33,693 nt of DNA from Ignavibacteriaceae bacterium (GTDB lineage: Bacteria > Bacteroidota > Ignavibacteria > Ignavibacteriales > Ignavibacteriaceae). The notes beneath the pieces are model-generated. The model saw only the letters and a list, made by a program, of their open reading frames with translations, was not told the DNA's origin and ran no database searches. Location: contig JARLHC010000083.1 of assembly GCA_031292455.1 (NCBI GenBank), forward strand, positions 1-33,693. The letters run 5' to 3'. Position numbers and translations under genes: made by a program. Of this stretch, positions 7,973 to 16,318 are shown piece after piece; positions within the stretch are counted from its first letter, which is position 1, and each line of letters begins with the position of its first letter.

Positions 7973-8779
7973 TTAATTGTTCAATTCCTGTATCTTCTTT
8001 TTTAAGGTTTTCCAGCCATTTGAATTTATAAGAATTTTATTTTTTGTGTACCGATTGGAAATTGTACGACGAATATAATCGATGCGTTCTTTGGTATCGG
8101 GATGGTCGCTTATCCATGAAAGATACTTTTGTCCCGGTGATTCCTTTTTACTTAACCTTTCAAGGAAATCTGCTAAATATGCCGGGTTGACACCTGTATT
8201 TATAAGAAAGCTGACAGCCCGGGAGTCTGCTTCTTCTTCCAGCTTCCTGTCATACGCTGTTGAGGAAAGGAGTTTCATCATTTCTTTAGCTAATTCTGCC
8301 CCCGTTACACCTCCGGATACCGAAAGGAGTGTGGATAAACCCACCTCTTTTATTAATTTCTTTTTAACGTGACCAAGTTTAATGTGGGCCAGTTCATGTG
8401 CTATAACACCTGCAAGTTCATATTGGTTACTGCTTTCATCAATCAATCCGGAATAAATTACAAGCTGTTTTCCCGGCATAGCAAAAGCATTGACCTGTTT
8501 ATCTTTTAAGATATAAACTCTGATTTCCTCTGCTTTAATGCCATTTGCAGTGCAAATATCTTTCACTAAATTTTTTACAGGAGTTGTTATCTCCTGATCG
8601 CGGGCGACACTTTCAGATTGAATAATGTAGTTATGGAAAATATCGCCGATTTTTTCTTCTGATTTATTACTTAATTCCTCAATCCTAAACAGTTTTACCC
8701 AGTCAAGTTGTGCGAGTGCGATCCAGATTAAAATGAACGATACAGCAAGAACAATAGCTTTAATAATTACTTTTTTCAA
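7973..8779 (-). CDS. M48 family zinc metallopeptidase, membrane-anchored
   Basis: A peptidase of about 268 residues. It opens with one N-terminal membrane segment, IIKAIVLAVSFILIWIALAQ. The active site is HELAHIKLGH (HExxH, His zinc ligands and catalytic Glu). Residues downstream supply the third ligand region (LEEEADSRAVSFL), and SDHPDTKERI follows, all classic for M48 and Oma1/HtpX/BepA-like enzymes. I prefer the TTG at 8779, which overlaps the upstream stop by two bases (TTGA) and follows AGGGAG at good spacing. A GTG at 8824 would add a 15-residue, non-hydrophobic extension inside the neighbour. It is the last gene of a four-gene overlapping operon and may do membrane or periplasmic protein quality control. 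Confidence 0.9.
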   Translation of the reverse strand: MKKVIIKAIVLAVSFILIWIALAQLDWVKLFRIEELSNKSEEKIGDIFHNYIIQSESVARDQEITTPVKNLVKDICTANGIKAEEIRVYILKDKQVNAFAMPGKQLVIYSGLIDESSNQYELAGVIAHELAHIKLGHVKKKLIKEVGLSTLLSVSGGVTGAELAKEMMKLLSSTAYDRKLEEEADSRAVSFLINTGVNPAYLADFLERLSKKESPGQKYLSWISDHPDTKERIDYIRRTISNRYTKNKILINSNGWKTLKKKIQELNN

Positions 8780-9234
8780 ATCTTCTCCCTGCAAAAAAGA
8801 TCTGCCAGATCTCCCCAGAGCCACCAGTGTACATGTTTTCCCCTGCCGGTGTAAATGGCGGCATAAATTGTTATTATGAATCCAGCGAGATTAAAGAGAA
8901 TGGCCGTAATTAAATATGCTATTAAGCTATTTGTAATCTGTCCATTATTAAAAATTATTGAAATTATCCGAGCGAAGGGGTATGCATTGATGATGACAAA
9001 AAATATCTGTAAAAGAAGAGTTTGAATGCAATGCCAGCGTATAAAATAAGAGGATTTTCTGTTACTAAGATAAAATGCAAATGTTGATATTAGATTAATA
9101 ACCGGCAAGGGTAAACCGGCTATTATAGTAATCAGGGACATGAGGTAACTAAAGGATGCTTTTTCCGATTCATAATCGTTAGGTTTGTAAGGGAAATTAT
9201 TTTTAGTACTCATAAGCCTTTGTTGATGCTCCAA
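8776..9234 (-). CDS. DUF4870-like four-helix membrane protein
   Basis: A 152-residue integral membrane protein with about four hydrophobic segments: SYLMSLITIIAGLPLPVI, then LLLQIFFVIINAYPFARII, then LIAYLITAILFNLAGFII, with a shorter one between. The loop FIRWHCIQTLLLQ resembles the FxxxHAxQ signature of DUF4870 proteins, and the closing GRGKHVHWWLWGDLAD is aromatic-rich, as in that family. It has no known enzymatic role. Its 5' end overlaps the DUF2752 gene by 25 bp, and its stop overlaps the M48 start, so all are translated from one mRNA. The small spacing suggests the products work together in the inner membrane. Confidence 0.7.
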   Translation of the reverse strand: MEHQQRLMSTKNNFPYKPNDYESEKASFSYLMSLITIIAGLPLPVINLISTFAFYLSNRKSSYFIRWHCIQTLLLQIFFVIINAYPFARIISIIFNNGQITNSLIAYLITAILFNLAGFIITIYAAIYTGRGKHVHWWLWGDLADLFCREKI

Positions 9235-9650
9235 ATCCAGTTAAGAATAAGGAGAAAAATTAATGGTATAGACCATTTGGTCCGTAAAACCTTTTCGGCA
9301 TATTTAAAAGCCCGGAAAAGTCCATCCTTTCCAACCGCAACATCATACAGGAGCCAAAAAGGAACGGTAAGCATAAAAAGGAGTACTATTATACCAAGTG
9401 GATTTATGTAAAAGCCCTGATACCAATTACCTTTTAATAAATTTACAACTGATCTAGTGGAGCCACAGGATGGACATGGGATACCGGTTACCATTTTAAA
9501 GAGACATAATTCATGTCCTTTAGGATCAGAAAAATTATAATTGAAATTAAGAAATACCCAAATCCATCCTATAATAAGAAGGACAACTATTAGTAAGTAA
9601 AATCTGGAAGCCGAAAGCATTTTAGTATAAGTACATCTGTAGTTTTTCAA
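9210..9650 (-). CDS. DUF2752 domain membrane protein
   Basis: A 146-residue membrane protein. One N-terminal helix (LLIVVLLIIGWIWVFL) is followed by the DUF2752 signature: CLFKMVTGIPCPSCGSTRSV, then LLKGNWYQGFYINPLG, and two further hydrophobic segments. The Cys-Pro-x-Cys-Gly-x-Thr-Arg motif is nearly invariant in the family and may bind a metal or form a redox pair; this is not established. It overlaps the TM2 gene upstream by 29 bp and the DUF4870-like gene downstream by 25 bp. TM2, DUF2752 and DUF4870 proteins are often encoded together in this part of the tree, which I recall as general knowledge and did not test here. Confidence 0.88.
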   Translation of the reverse strand: MKNYRCTYTKMLSASRFYLLIVVLLIIGWIWVFLNFNYNFSDPKGHELCLFKMVTGIPCPSCGSTRSVVNLLKGNWYQGFYINPLGIIVLLFMLTVPFWLLYDVAVGKDGLFRAFKYAEKVLRTKWSIPLIFLLILNWIWSINKGL

Positions 9651-9960
9651 AATTTTTCTGTCTTGTTGCTTTCATAATCAGAAACCAGTCAACAATAGTC
9701 CATATACCCAAACCTCCGCAAGTTAACAGTTTACCTATACCGAGTCCGGTATCGCCGATAATAAATCTGTCAATACCAAAGTGACCGACAAGAATGGAAA
9801 CAATAATGCTTGTGGTTGGATCTTTCAGGGATACGGATTGAATCATAACCCATTTGCTGTCATCAACAGCAAGAAGTCTCTCCCTTATCTGAGGAATAAG
9901 ATGGCTTTCAAAATACTTCCCATTGACCATTAGAAACATATCTGTTTTTTGTGCATCCAT
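9622..9960 (-). CDS. TM2 domain protein, first gene of the membrane operon
   Basis: A 112-residue protein. Residues 1-50 are polar and soluble (MDAQKTDMFLMVNGKYF onward). Residues about 52-100 form the TM2 domain: two short helices joined by a tight turn, with FGIDRFIIGDTGLGIGKLLT and GGLGIWTIVDWFLIM. The DRF motif after the first helix and the GG-x-G-x-W-x-x-x-D motif in the second are the family markers. The ATG is preceded by AAAGGAA at suitable distance, so this is the natural operon start. The three genes behind it all overlap. The function of bacterial TM2 proteins is unknown. Confidence 0.88.
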   Translation of the reverse strand: MDAQKTDMFLMVNGKYFESHLIPQIRERLLAVDDSKWVMIQSVSLKDPTTSIIVSILVGHFGIDRFIIGDTGLGIGKLLTCGGLGIWTIVDWFLIMKATRQKNFEKLQMYLY

Positions 9961-10751
9961 AAAAATTCCTTTTAATTTCCCTACTCGTCAGGCTTTTCGG
10001 TTACGCCCCGTTTGTTTTGTGGTTTCTGGACTCCACCCAATATACTTTTAATTATTAAAATTTATGACAGGTTCCCTAAGAAGTTTTTATGATATTCATT
10101 TTTAGTCAGTTCATTTTTTAGGAACTTATTGAAATATTTTTTTAAATGCAAATGATTATAATTAGATTGGTTCAAATTAAAAATATTACAAGCAATAGGA
10201 TTTGTTATGAAATTACTTTAGAGATTATGAACAACCGCAGTTATATGTGCAGTATCCCCGATAACAAGGACAATCAATTGTATTAGAATACTTTTACTAA
10301 AATGTTTAGAATCCGCGATATTCCCTATTCCTTTGAAACCCGAACCGCTAACGCAGGGTAAAGTTCCCTCAGGTTGTACACTTGATTTTAAGTAAACAAC
10401 TTATAAAATCTGTTAACTTTTTTTTACATTGGGAGAGTTATCCAAAACAGATATTATAGATTAAGGAATCATAGTCGTTGGGGTAATCCACTGAATCATT
10501 TTATTGATAATTGTTATTTAAGAACCAAAAAAATCATTTGGTTTTACTGATTGAAGTTATTTACAGCGCTTACGAGGTTCCAACAGGGCACAATGCAAAA
10601 ATTTATCCATTAAACTTTCGAATAATATGATTTGTCAAAATGCAGAAGTGAATTTTAAGAACATATTTATAATTTCAATTAAGAATAAATATCTGAGAGG
10701 TGTCTGAAGAAATTTTTACTGAATGTTTAAACATATAAGGAGGTTACCATA
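9961..10751. other. 791-bp gene-free stretch
   Basis: I see no recognisable gene, tRNA or riboswitch. A minus-strand frame of about 50 codons at roughly 10225-10395 is open but has no start and matches nothing I know. A 7-bp hairpin (AACCAAA/TTTGGTT) is at 10523-10543. The right edge holds the strong Shine-Dalgarno AAGGAGG at 10737-10743 for the gene at 10752. The left edge must hold the promoter of the TM2 operon. Confidence 0.4.
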
Positions 10752-11816
10752 ATGCTCAGAGAAAATTTTATAAGGCACAATCAGCAAATGTCATCATACA
10801 ATAACATTCTATGGGGAGTAGTGCTTGCCGGGGGGGAGGGAACGCGACTAAAAAACTTAGTAAAGAGATTATACGGTTATCCAAGGCCTAAACAATATTG
10901 TACGCTGACGGGGACGTATTCTTTAATTAATCAAACAATCTTGCGGGTTTCAAAAATCATCTCAAATAAAAACATTCTGACTGTAGTTAACCGTAATCAT
11001 TTCAAATATTATAAGGATGAATTAAGAAGCCGGCCGGTTGAGACTATTGTTGTGCAGCCCTGCCCCCGTGGTACCTGCGCAGGCATTCTTCTCCCTGTTG
11101 CCAAGATTCACAAAACGAATCCGGATTCAATCGTGGCTATTTTCCCTTCAGACCATTTTATACAGGAGGAAAATAAATTTATTAACTACATTAAAGAGGC
11201 ATCTATATTTGTGGAAAGGAATCCGGATTTAATTGTACTTGCCGGAATCAGGCCAATTAGAATTGAAACTGGTTTAGGGTGGATAGAGAGCGGTTATAAA
11301 ATTAATTCGTTTAATGATCTCAATTTTAGTCAGATCAGGAATTTTTGTGAGAAACCAGACGCAGCAGTAACTTCTTCACTTTTTGCAAGCGGATGTTTAA
11401 TAAATACATCAATAGTAATCGGCAAAAGCAGGACAATTATTGAGCAAATGAAAAAACATTTACCGCTATTTTTTGAGGCTTTTAACCCAATTTATGATTC
11501 ATTGGGGACAAAACATGAAAAAGATATCATTAAAGAATACTTCAAATTGATGCCCGACGTAAATTTCTCAAAAGATTTTTTGGAGAATGTTGCTGATCAA
11601 CTTGCTGTGCTGGAAATTCCCGACGTATACTGGAGTGACTGGGGAGAAGAACAAAGAATAACGTACGACTTGAAAAAATTTCATTTATCATTTCCGTCTA
11701 AAATAATTTCTCATAAGGGAACCATGGAAAGACTTCATGAAGCAAGCAGAACTAAAATAATGAGGAAAACGACGGTTAACTATTTTAATTCTGACGGAAG
11801 CAGACGTATAAAATAA
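10752..11816 (+). CDS. Sugar-phosphate nucleotidyltransferase (mannose-1-phosphate guanylyltransferase-like)
   Basis: A 354-residue GT-A-type nucleotidyltransferase. The nucleotide-binding signature is at residues about 22-55: VVLAGGEGTRL, then RPKQYCTLTG. Further motifs are VVQPCPRGTCAGILLP, the metal Asp region IFPSDHFI, and FCEKPDA, followed by CLINTSIVI. These fit the mannose-1-phosphate guanylyltransferase branch of the NTP_transferase family; the C-terminal isomerase/cupin domain of bifunctional ManC is absent. It would make an NDP-sugar (GDP-mannose or similar) for polysaccharide or glycoprotein. The start has the best Shine-Dalgarno in the window, AAGGAGG eight bases before the ATG. 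Flanking genes are unrelated, and the sugar specificity is not readable by eye. Confidence 0.83.
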   Translation: MLRENFIRHNQQMSSYNNILWGVVLAGGEGTRLKNLVKRLYGYPRPKQYCTLTGTYSLINQTILRVSKIISNKNILTVVNRNHFKYYKDELRSRPVETIVVQPCPRGTCAGILLPVAKIHKTNPDSIVAIFPSDHFIQEENKFINYIKEASIFVERNPDLIVLAGIRPIRIETGLGWIESGYKINSFNDLNFSQIRNFCEKPDAAVTSSLFASGCLINTSIVIGKSRTIIEQMKKHLPLFFEAFNPIYDSLGTKHEKDIIKEYFKLMPDVNFSKDFLENVADQLAVLEIPDVYWSDWGEEQRITYDLKKFHLSFPSKIISHKGTMERLHEASRTKIMRKTTVNYFNSDGSRRIK

Positions 11817-11868
11817 AATATTATGGCGGAACTATAAATTAAAGCCGTTCACAAGTTAATTTAAAAAA

Positions 11869-11979
11869 CTATTTCCTTTTTTTAGGATGGTGTTTTATAA
11901 GCAGTTTATTATGCTCATCTACCCACTCAGCGAGAAAACTCCTATAGCTTTTTTCCATGAGGGTATAAAAAAGTCCCAT
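11869..11979 (-). CDS. Possible small basic ORF, unrecognised
   Basis: A 36-codon minus-strand frame begins with MGLFYTLMEKSY and ends KHHPKKRK. The frame stays open upstream for about 16 further codons without a start codon, so this may be the tail of a truncated gene. The composition looks coding (Trp, Tyr, mixed charge), but I see no ribosome-binding site and no family match. It lies between two convergent genes. Treat it as a weak call. Confidence 0.25.
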   Translation of the reverse strand: MGLFYTLMEKSYRSFLAEWVDEHNKLLIKHHPKKRK

Positions 11980-12057
11980 TTCTTCGATGCGTAAATGAAG
12001 GAAATCCGAACCGCTGCATAATTTCTTTTTTAATTATTTCTTCGTTATGCAAGCGGA

Positions 12058-13239
12058 TTAGTCCAAATGGTTTTTAACAATGAGTGCCGAAGCTTCACCG
12101 CCACCGATGCAGAGGGACGCGAGACCATAAACTGAATTTCTGCGTTTCATTTCATAAATGAGAGTAGTGAGAATCCGGGCGCCGCTTGCTCCAATCGGGT
12201 GACCAAGTGCAACTGCGCCACCGTTAACATTAATGTTATTTCCAGAAAGGTTTAAAAGTTTTTGCACAGCAAGAGATACAACAGCGAAAGCTTCATTAAT
12301 TTCAAACAGATCAATTTGGTCCTTAGTAAGGTTTGCTTTTGCAAGAACTTTCCTGATTGCATCAGCAGGGGCTGTAGTAAACTGTACAGGAGCTTTTGCG
12401 GCTGAACCCTGGGCAACGATCTCCACAAGGGGATGATAGCCAAGTTCCTTTGCTTTACCTTCAGACATCATAAGAATTGCAGCTGCACCATCATTTATGC
12501 CGGATGCATTAGCGGCTGTGACTATTCCATTCTTGTCAAACACAGGTTTCAGGAAAGGTATTTTAGCGAAGTTAACTTTTCCCGGTTCCTCGTCGTTTTC
12601 AAAAATCTTATCGCCTGACTTTTCTTTGACAATAACATTCACAATTTCATCTTTGAAGCGTCCTGCTTCGATAGCAGCAAGCGCTTTTTTATATGAATTA
12701 GTTGCAAACTCATCAAGCTGTTCACGTGTTTGGTTAAAATCCTTAGCAGTCAACTCAGTGCAAGCGCCCATATGGAGGTTGTTATAAACATCCGTAAGTC
12801 CGTCAAGAAGAATGGAATCATAGATTGTTGAATTTCCAAGCCTTAGACCATTCCTGGCGTTTTTAAGAATAAAAGGTGCATTTGACATACTCTCCTGTCC
12901 ACCGGCAATGATAATATCGGCGTCGCCGACAGCGATTGCCTGAGCACCAAGCATAACAGCTTTCAATCCACTTCCACACATTTTATTTATTGTTAAAGTT
13001 TCGGTTTTATCCGGCAGCCCTGCAAAAATAGCCGCCTGACGTGCAGGAGCTTGTCCAAGACCAGCAGTAAGGACATTGCCAAAGATAACTTCATCAATCA
13101 GATTCTTATCAATTTGTGATTCTTCCAAAACAGCTTTGATAGCGATACTGCCAAGCTGTGGGGCTGAGAAACCGGCAAGCATGCCATTAAGGGAGCCAAT
13201 GGGTGTCCGTTTTGCATGCGTAATAACAACTTTTTTCAT
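12058..13239 (-). CDS. Acetyl-CoA acetyltransferase (thiolase)
   Basis: A 393-residue thiolase of the usual length. The acyl-accepting Cys is residue 88 in NKMCGSGLKAV. The second conserved block, FEINEAFAV, carries the NEAF motif. The third, NGGAVALGHPIGASGARI, supplies the catalytic His. The last Cys lies in SLCIGGGEASALIV, where most family members read CxGGGxG. The reaction is condensation of two acetyl-CoA to acetoacetyl-CoA or the reverse cleavage, so either biosynthesis or fatty-acid oxidation is possible. No 3-hydroxyacyl-CoA dehydrogenase or hydratase is adjacent. A palindrome 44-63 bp upstream (13283-13302) suggests control by a dimeric repressor. Confidence 0.92.
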   Translation of the reverse strand: MKKVVITHAKRTPIGSLNGMLAGFSAPQLGSIAIKAVLEESQIDKNLIDEVIFGNVLTAGLGQAPARQAAIFAGLPDKTETLTINKMCGSGLKAVMLGAQAIAVGDADIIIAGGQESMSNAPFILKNARNGLRLGNSTIYDSILLDGLTDVYNNLHMGACTELTAKDFNQTREQLDEFATNSYKKALAAIEAGRFKDEIVNVIVKEKSGDKIFENDEEPGKVNFAKIPFLKPVFDKNGIVTAANASGINDGAAAILMMSEGKAKELGYHPLVEIVAQGSAAKAPVQFTTAPADAIRKVLAKANLTKDQIDLFEINEAFAVVSLAVQKLLNLSGNNINVNGGAVALGHPIGASGARILTTLIYEMKRRNSVYGLASLCIGGGEASALIVKNHLD

Positions 13240-13282
13240 GATGCATTCCAGTTACGATAAAAAACTTTTAACGTTTTAAATT

Positions 13283-13302
13283 TTTCAAATGTTTGAAACA
13301 TT
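13283..13302. promoter_or_regulatory. Overlapping palindromes upstream of the thiolase
   Basis: Two perfect inverted repeats overlap here: TTTCAAA/TTTGAAA around TG (13283-13298), and AATGTTT/AAACATT around one G (13288-13302). They lie 44-63 bp upstream of the thiolase start, where a repressor operator is expected. TetR- or FadR-type regulators of acyl-CoA genes use sites of this size; no such regulator gene is in the window. Chance palindromes are frequent in AT-rich DNA. Confidence 0.45.
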
Positions 13303-13470
13303 AAATAATATACAGGTCGGTTGTAAATGTCAAGGAGTATATTTCACTAACCGAAAACAGTCTGTCCATTGAATTATAGACAAGCATTTTCACATTTGCT
13401 GACAGAGGGTATATTAAAGGCAATAACAGTTGATGGGTTAAAAGGGTTCGGAAGGGATTGCGTGAGAGGA

Positions 13471-13494
13471 CTAATTCTTTTGTAAAAGAATTAG
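13471..13494. repeat. Perfect 11-bp inverted repeat
   Basis: CTAATTCTTTT pairs exactly with AAAAGAATTAG, separated by only GT; GGA and TCC extend it on either side with one bulge. A T-rich run follows on the plus strand, so it looks like a terminator, yet no plus-strand gene ends nearby. It abuts the 31-nt repeat at 13491-13521, and a degraded form seems to precede the second copy at 15842. It may therefore be part of a small mobile or palindromic repeat. Confidence 0.6.
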
Positions 13495-13521
13495 TTCCTT
13501 TTTCATCCTTTTGCCCGATTG
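13491..13521. repeat. 31-nt direct repeat, copy A
   Basis: This copy begins TTAGTTCCTT and ends GCCCGATTG. It matches copy B at 15842-15872 at 27 of 31 positions. Similarity fades into related AT-rich sequence on both sides. The two copies bracket the beta-barrel and RNB genes. Confidence 0.6.
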
Positions 13522-13603
13522 CCCAAATCTGCTTTACTTTATATAATTTAATGGTATTAAATAAAATTTATATTTAAAAGAAGAAATAAACCTAAGGTTT
13601 GCT

Positions 13604-14182
13604 ATGAAGATTAGAAAATGTTTTTTCGTAATAATGAGTATTATCATATTAACACCAGTTTCCCATGCACAAGGGTTAAAATTGGGAGTAGGGGGAGGGA
13701 CCTCCACAATTTCCAACAGTAATTCGGGACTAAGCTATAATGCGGGGTACCATGTATCAGTAAAAGCAAAATTCGATATTCCATTAATCCCTTTGAAACC
13801 TGTGGCTTATATGCAATATTATTTTCTGAATGGCAGTTATTCATTTGCCAATTTTACAAGGAGCACCACCCAGAATATTTTTGCACTCGGATTTGGTGCT
13901 GAATATTCTTTAATACCGGGACCTATTAGTCCATATTTAGCTGTTGATTTTGGTTATAATAATATTGGGGAAGTTAAATATGATCCTAAAATATTAAACG
14001 CAGCATCATATCCATCTATTTCAAGAACCGGCTTAGATATTGGGGCAGGATTAGAGATTTCAATTCCTTTTTTATTTAGTTTTGATATAAACGCGAAATA
14101 TAATATGCTGAACCTCTTCGGGAAGCAAGGTGGAGAGGGTTCTATAAATGCTGTAAATCTGAACCTTTCTATTATTATGTAA
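13604..14182 (+). CDS. Small outer-membrane beta-barrel protein
   Basis: A 192-residue exported protein. The signal peptide (residues 1-23) ends VSHAQ before GLKLGVGGG. The remainder alternates short amphipathic strands and turns: LSYNAGYHVSVKAKFDI, then PVAYMQYYFLNGSYSF, IFALGFGAEYSL, LDIGAGLEISI and FSFDINAKYNML. It ends with a strand (NAVNLNLSIIM) finishing in a hydrophobic residue. This is the pattern of an outer-membrane beta-barrel of the OmpA/OprF-barrel-like or DUF porin type, with about eight strands. No ligand or enzyme motif is visible. It is followed at 66 bp by the RNB ribonuclease, which is probably unrelated in function. Confidence 0.78.
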   Translation: MKIRKCFFVIMSIIILTPVSHAQGLKLGVGGGTSTISNSNSGLSYNAGYHVSVKAKFDIPLIPLKPVAYMQYYFLNGSYSFANFTRSTTQNIFALGFGAEYSLIPGPISPYLAVDFGYNNIGEVKYDPKILNAASYPSISRTGLDIGAGLEISIPFLFSFDINAKYNMLNLFGKQGGEGSINAVNLNLSIIM

Positions 14183-14247
14183 ATGCTAAAATAATAAAGA
14201 GTGAAAAATTATGAGCAAGATTACAAAACTTAATTATCGGAAACATA

Positions 14248-15720
14248 ATGACAAATAAAGATGAAGGGCAACATCGATCCAAGTTGCAGAGAATTGCGCA
14301 GAAGGCGATGATAGAGAAAGGGCTGATTCCGGATTTTTCCTCACAGGCAATTGCCGAGCTGAGCGGAATCAAAGGTGCAGTTACAAAAATTGATGGAGCG
14401 ACAAAGGATCTAAGAAATCTTCTTTGGTGTTCGATTGATAATGATGATTCGCTGGACTTAGACCAACTAACAGTCGCGATACCGAAATCCGGCAATTCTG
14501 TAAATATACTTATTGCCATAGCTGATGTTGATGCGATAGTTAAGAAAGGGTCGGCAATTGATGAACACGCGAAAAACAATACACTTTCGGTATACACAGC
14601 TGCACAGATATTTCCGATGCTGCCGGAGAAACTTTCAACCGACATTACATCTTTAAACTTTGAATCAGACCGTCTTGCAGTTATAGTTGAAATGGGTATC
14701 GGGGAAGACGGATCGTTGCAGAGTTCGGATGTTTACCAGGCGATGGTAAGGAATCATGCAAAGCTTGCCTATAATAGTGTAGCTGCATGGCTTGAAGATA
14801 AGGAACCAATGCCGAAAGAGATTGGCGAAATTAAAGGTCTGGAAGAAAATCTCAGGCTTCAGGATAGTATTGCAAAGAAACTGAAAACATTGAGACATGC
14901 GCACGGAGCGCTTGATCTTGAGACGATAGAAGTGCATCCGGTTTTTGACGGAGATAATGTAAAAGAGCTGAAAGCAGACAGAAGGAACAGTGCGAAAGAC
15001 ATTATAGAAGATTTTATGATTGCTGCAAATGGTGTAACAGCGCGGTATCTTGCATCAAAAAATTTACCTTCTATCCGTCGTGTAGTTCAAACACCCAAGC
15101 GCTGGGACCGGATTGTTGAGTTAGCTAAAGAGCATAATTATACACTTCCACAGCAACCCAACTCAAGGGCATTAGATCAATTTCTGCTTTCTGCGAAAGC
15201 TGCCGACGCCTTACGTTATCCGGATCTTTGTCTTAGTGTTATTAAATTATTAGGGCCGGGAGAATATGTTGTTGAGCTTCCGGGAGGAAATTCTGAGGGG
15301 CACTTTGGGTTAGCGGTAAAAGATTATGCCCATTCAACAGCTCCGAACCGCAGATATCCTGATCTTATAACACAGCGTTTGTTAAAGGGAGCAATGGCGG
15401 AACAATTGATACAATACACAACAGATGAGCTGACAACTTTGGCAAGTCATTGCACCAAAGAAGAAGATGCGGCAAAAAAAGTAGAGCGACTGGTAGAAAA
15501 GTCAGCGGCAGCGATGGTAATGGAATCAAAGATAGGAGAGGAATTTGATGCTATAGTTACCGGCGCATCGGATAAAGGGACGTGGGTGCGTCTAATGGAT
15601 CCGCCTATTGAAGGAAAACTTATAAGCGGAGTTGAGGGGATGGATGTTGGACACAGACTTAGAGTAAAGCTGGTTCACACAGACGCAGAGCGCGGATTTA
15701 TAGATTTTAAGAGGGTTTAA
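14248..15720 (+). CDS. RNB-domain exoribonuclease (RNase II/R family)
   Basis: A 490-residue ribonuclease. The RNB active site is clear: LRNLLWCSIDNDDSLDLDQL at residues about 51-70 holds the cluster of Asp residues that bind the two magnesium ions. HAKNNTLSV, LSTDITSLNF, FMIAANGVTARYL and HSTAPNRRYPDLITQRLL follow in the family order. The C-terminal ~70 residues (IGEEFDAIVTGASDKGTWV to GFIDFKRV) form a degenerate S1-like RNA-binding fold. Cold-shock domains of full RNase II/R (about 640-800 residues) are missing from the N-terminus, so this is the short RNB form. It should degrade RNA 3' to 5'. The ATG at 14248 is the first plausible start; direct repeats lie outside both ends of this two-gene segment. 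Confidence 0.9.
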   Translation: MTNKDEGQHRSKLQRIAQKAMIEKGLIPDFSSQAIAELSGIKGAVTKIDGATKDLRNLLWCSIDNDDSLDLDQLTVAIPKSGNSVNILIAIADVDAIVKKGSAIDEHAKNNTLSVYTAAQIFPMLPEKLSTDITSLNFESDRLAVIVEMGIGEDGSLQSSDVYQAMVRNHAKLAYNSVAAWLEDKEPMPKEIGEIKGLEENLRLQDSIAKKLKTLRHAHGALDLETIEVHPVFDGDNVKELKADRRNSAKDIIEDFMIAANGVTARYLASKNLPSIRRVVQTPKRWDRIVELAKEHNYTLPQQPNSRALDQFLLSAKAADALRYPDLCLSVIKLLGPGEYVVELPGGNSEGHFGLAVKDYAHSTAPNRRYPDLITQRLLKGAMAEQLIQYTTDELTTLASHCTKEEDAAKKVERLVEKSAAAMVMESKIGEEFDAIVTGASDKGTWVRLMDPPIEGKLISGVEGMDVGHRLRVKLVHTDAERGFIDFKRV

Positions 15721-16318
15721 ATAATTTTCAACTTCATTAAGCAATTATCGGCACGGATGAGATTTTGATGAGGCAAGGACTACCCTTTTCATCCATTTAG
15801 ACTATTGAATGCACATATAGAGAATTATTCATTCAAAAGATTTAATTCCTTATTCATTCCTTTGCCCGATTGAGCACCCCTAAATTACTTCATATGTTAA
15901 CATCATAATAAAATGAATAGCCCATAAAATATTTATTATTTACAATGATAATGAAGTTATCAAATGAACCAATTGAAATGAAATTTGACATAAAGTTATA
16001 ATTTAGTAAATTTATACTAATTATAATCTTAACTCCGAGTCTATCAACCTACGTCGTAATCGATATGGTTGAAGACCAGTAAGTCGGTTGCGACTTCCCG
16101 AATCGTTTTATGATTTGTGACGGGTTCATCGAGAAATTGGTGAGCCTCCCGAATTTGGAAAGGAGCTAATTTTGAGCAGTCAAACTGTAGAAGCATAATT
16201 GTGCCTATAGTGAATAATTTACAACTCAAAATCTTGCTACAGATTTAATCTTCTTACTTTCCAAAGATCATATCACTATTTATTCGCACCGGTGTATTAA
16301 CTTTAACTGAGTTAGCAC
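15721..16318. other. 598-bp gene-free stretch with a repeat
   Basis: It contains repeat copy B (15842-15872) and a perfect stem AAGTCG/CGACTT at 16081-16096. A 61-codon minus-strand frame at 16044-16229 has a TTG start and plausible composition (IREAHQFLDEPVTNHK, then EVATDLLVFNHIDY). I recognise no family and do not call it a gene. I looked for B12-box or TPP-like conserved blocks ahead of the transporter at 16319 and found none. Confidence 0.35.
15842..15872. repeat. 31-nt direct repeat, copy B
   Basis: This copy begins TTAATTCCTT and ends GCCCGATTG. It has four mismatches to copy A at 13491-13521, is in the same orientation, and lies about 2.35 kb from it. It starts 122 bp after the RNB stop codon. 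Confidence 0.6.

Noticed and set aside
8780-8824. GTG start at 8824 for the M48 peptidase
   Set aside because: The extra 15 residues are not hydrophobic and lie within the neighbour's coding sequence; the TTG at 8779 has a Shine-Dalgarno and a coupled stop/start.
14175-14645. Minus-strand 156-codon ORF
   Set aside because: It is a shadow of the RNB gene; the Ser/Ile-rich composition is typical of an antisense frame.
16044-16229. Minus-strand 61-codon ORF with a TTG start
   Set aside because: Composition is plausible but there is no ribosome-binding site or family match; described under the spacer instead.
15721-16318. Cobalamin or other riboswitch ahead of the TonB-receptor operon
   Set aside because: I looked for the conserved B12 box and TPP-type blocks on the plus strand and did not find them.
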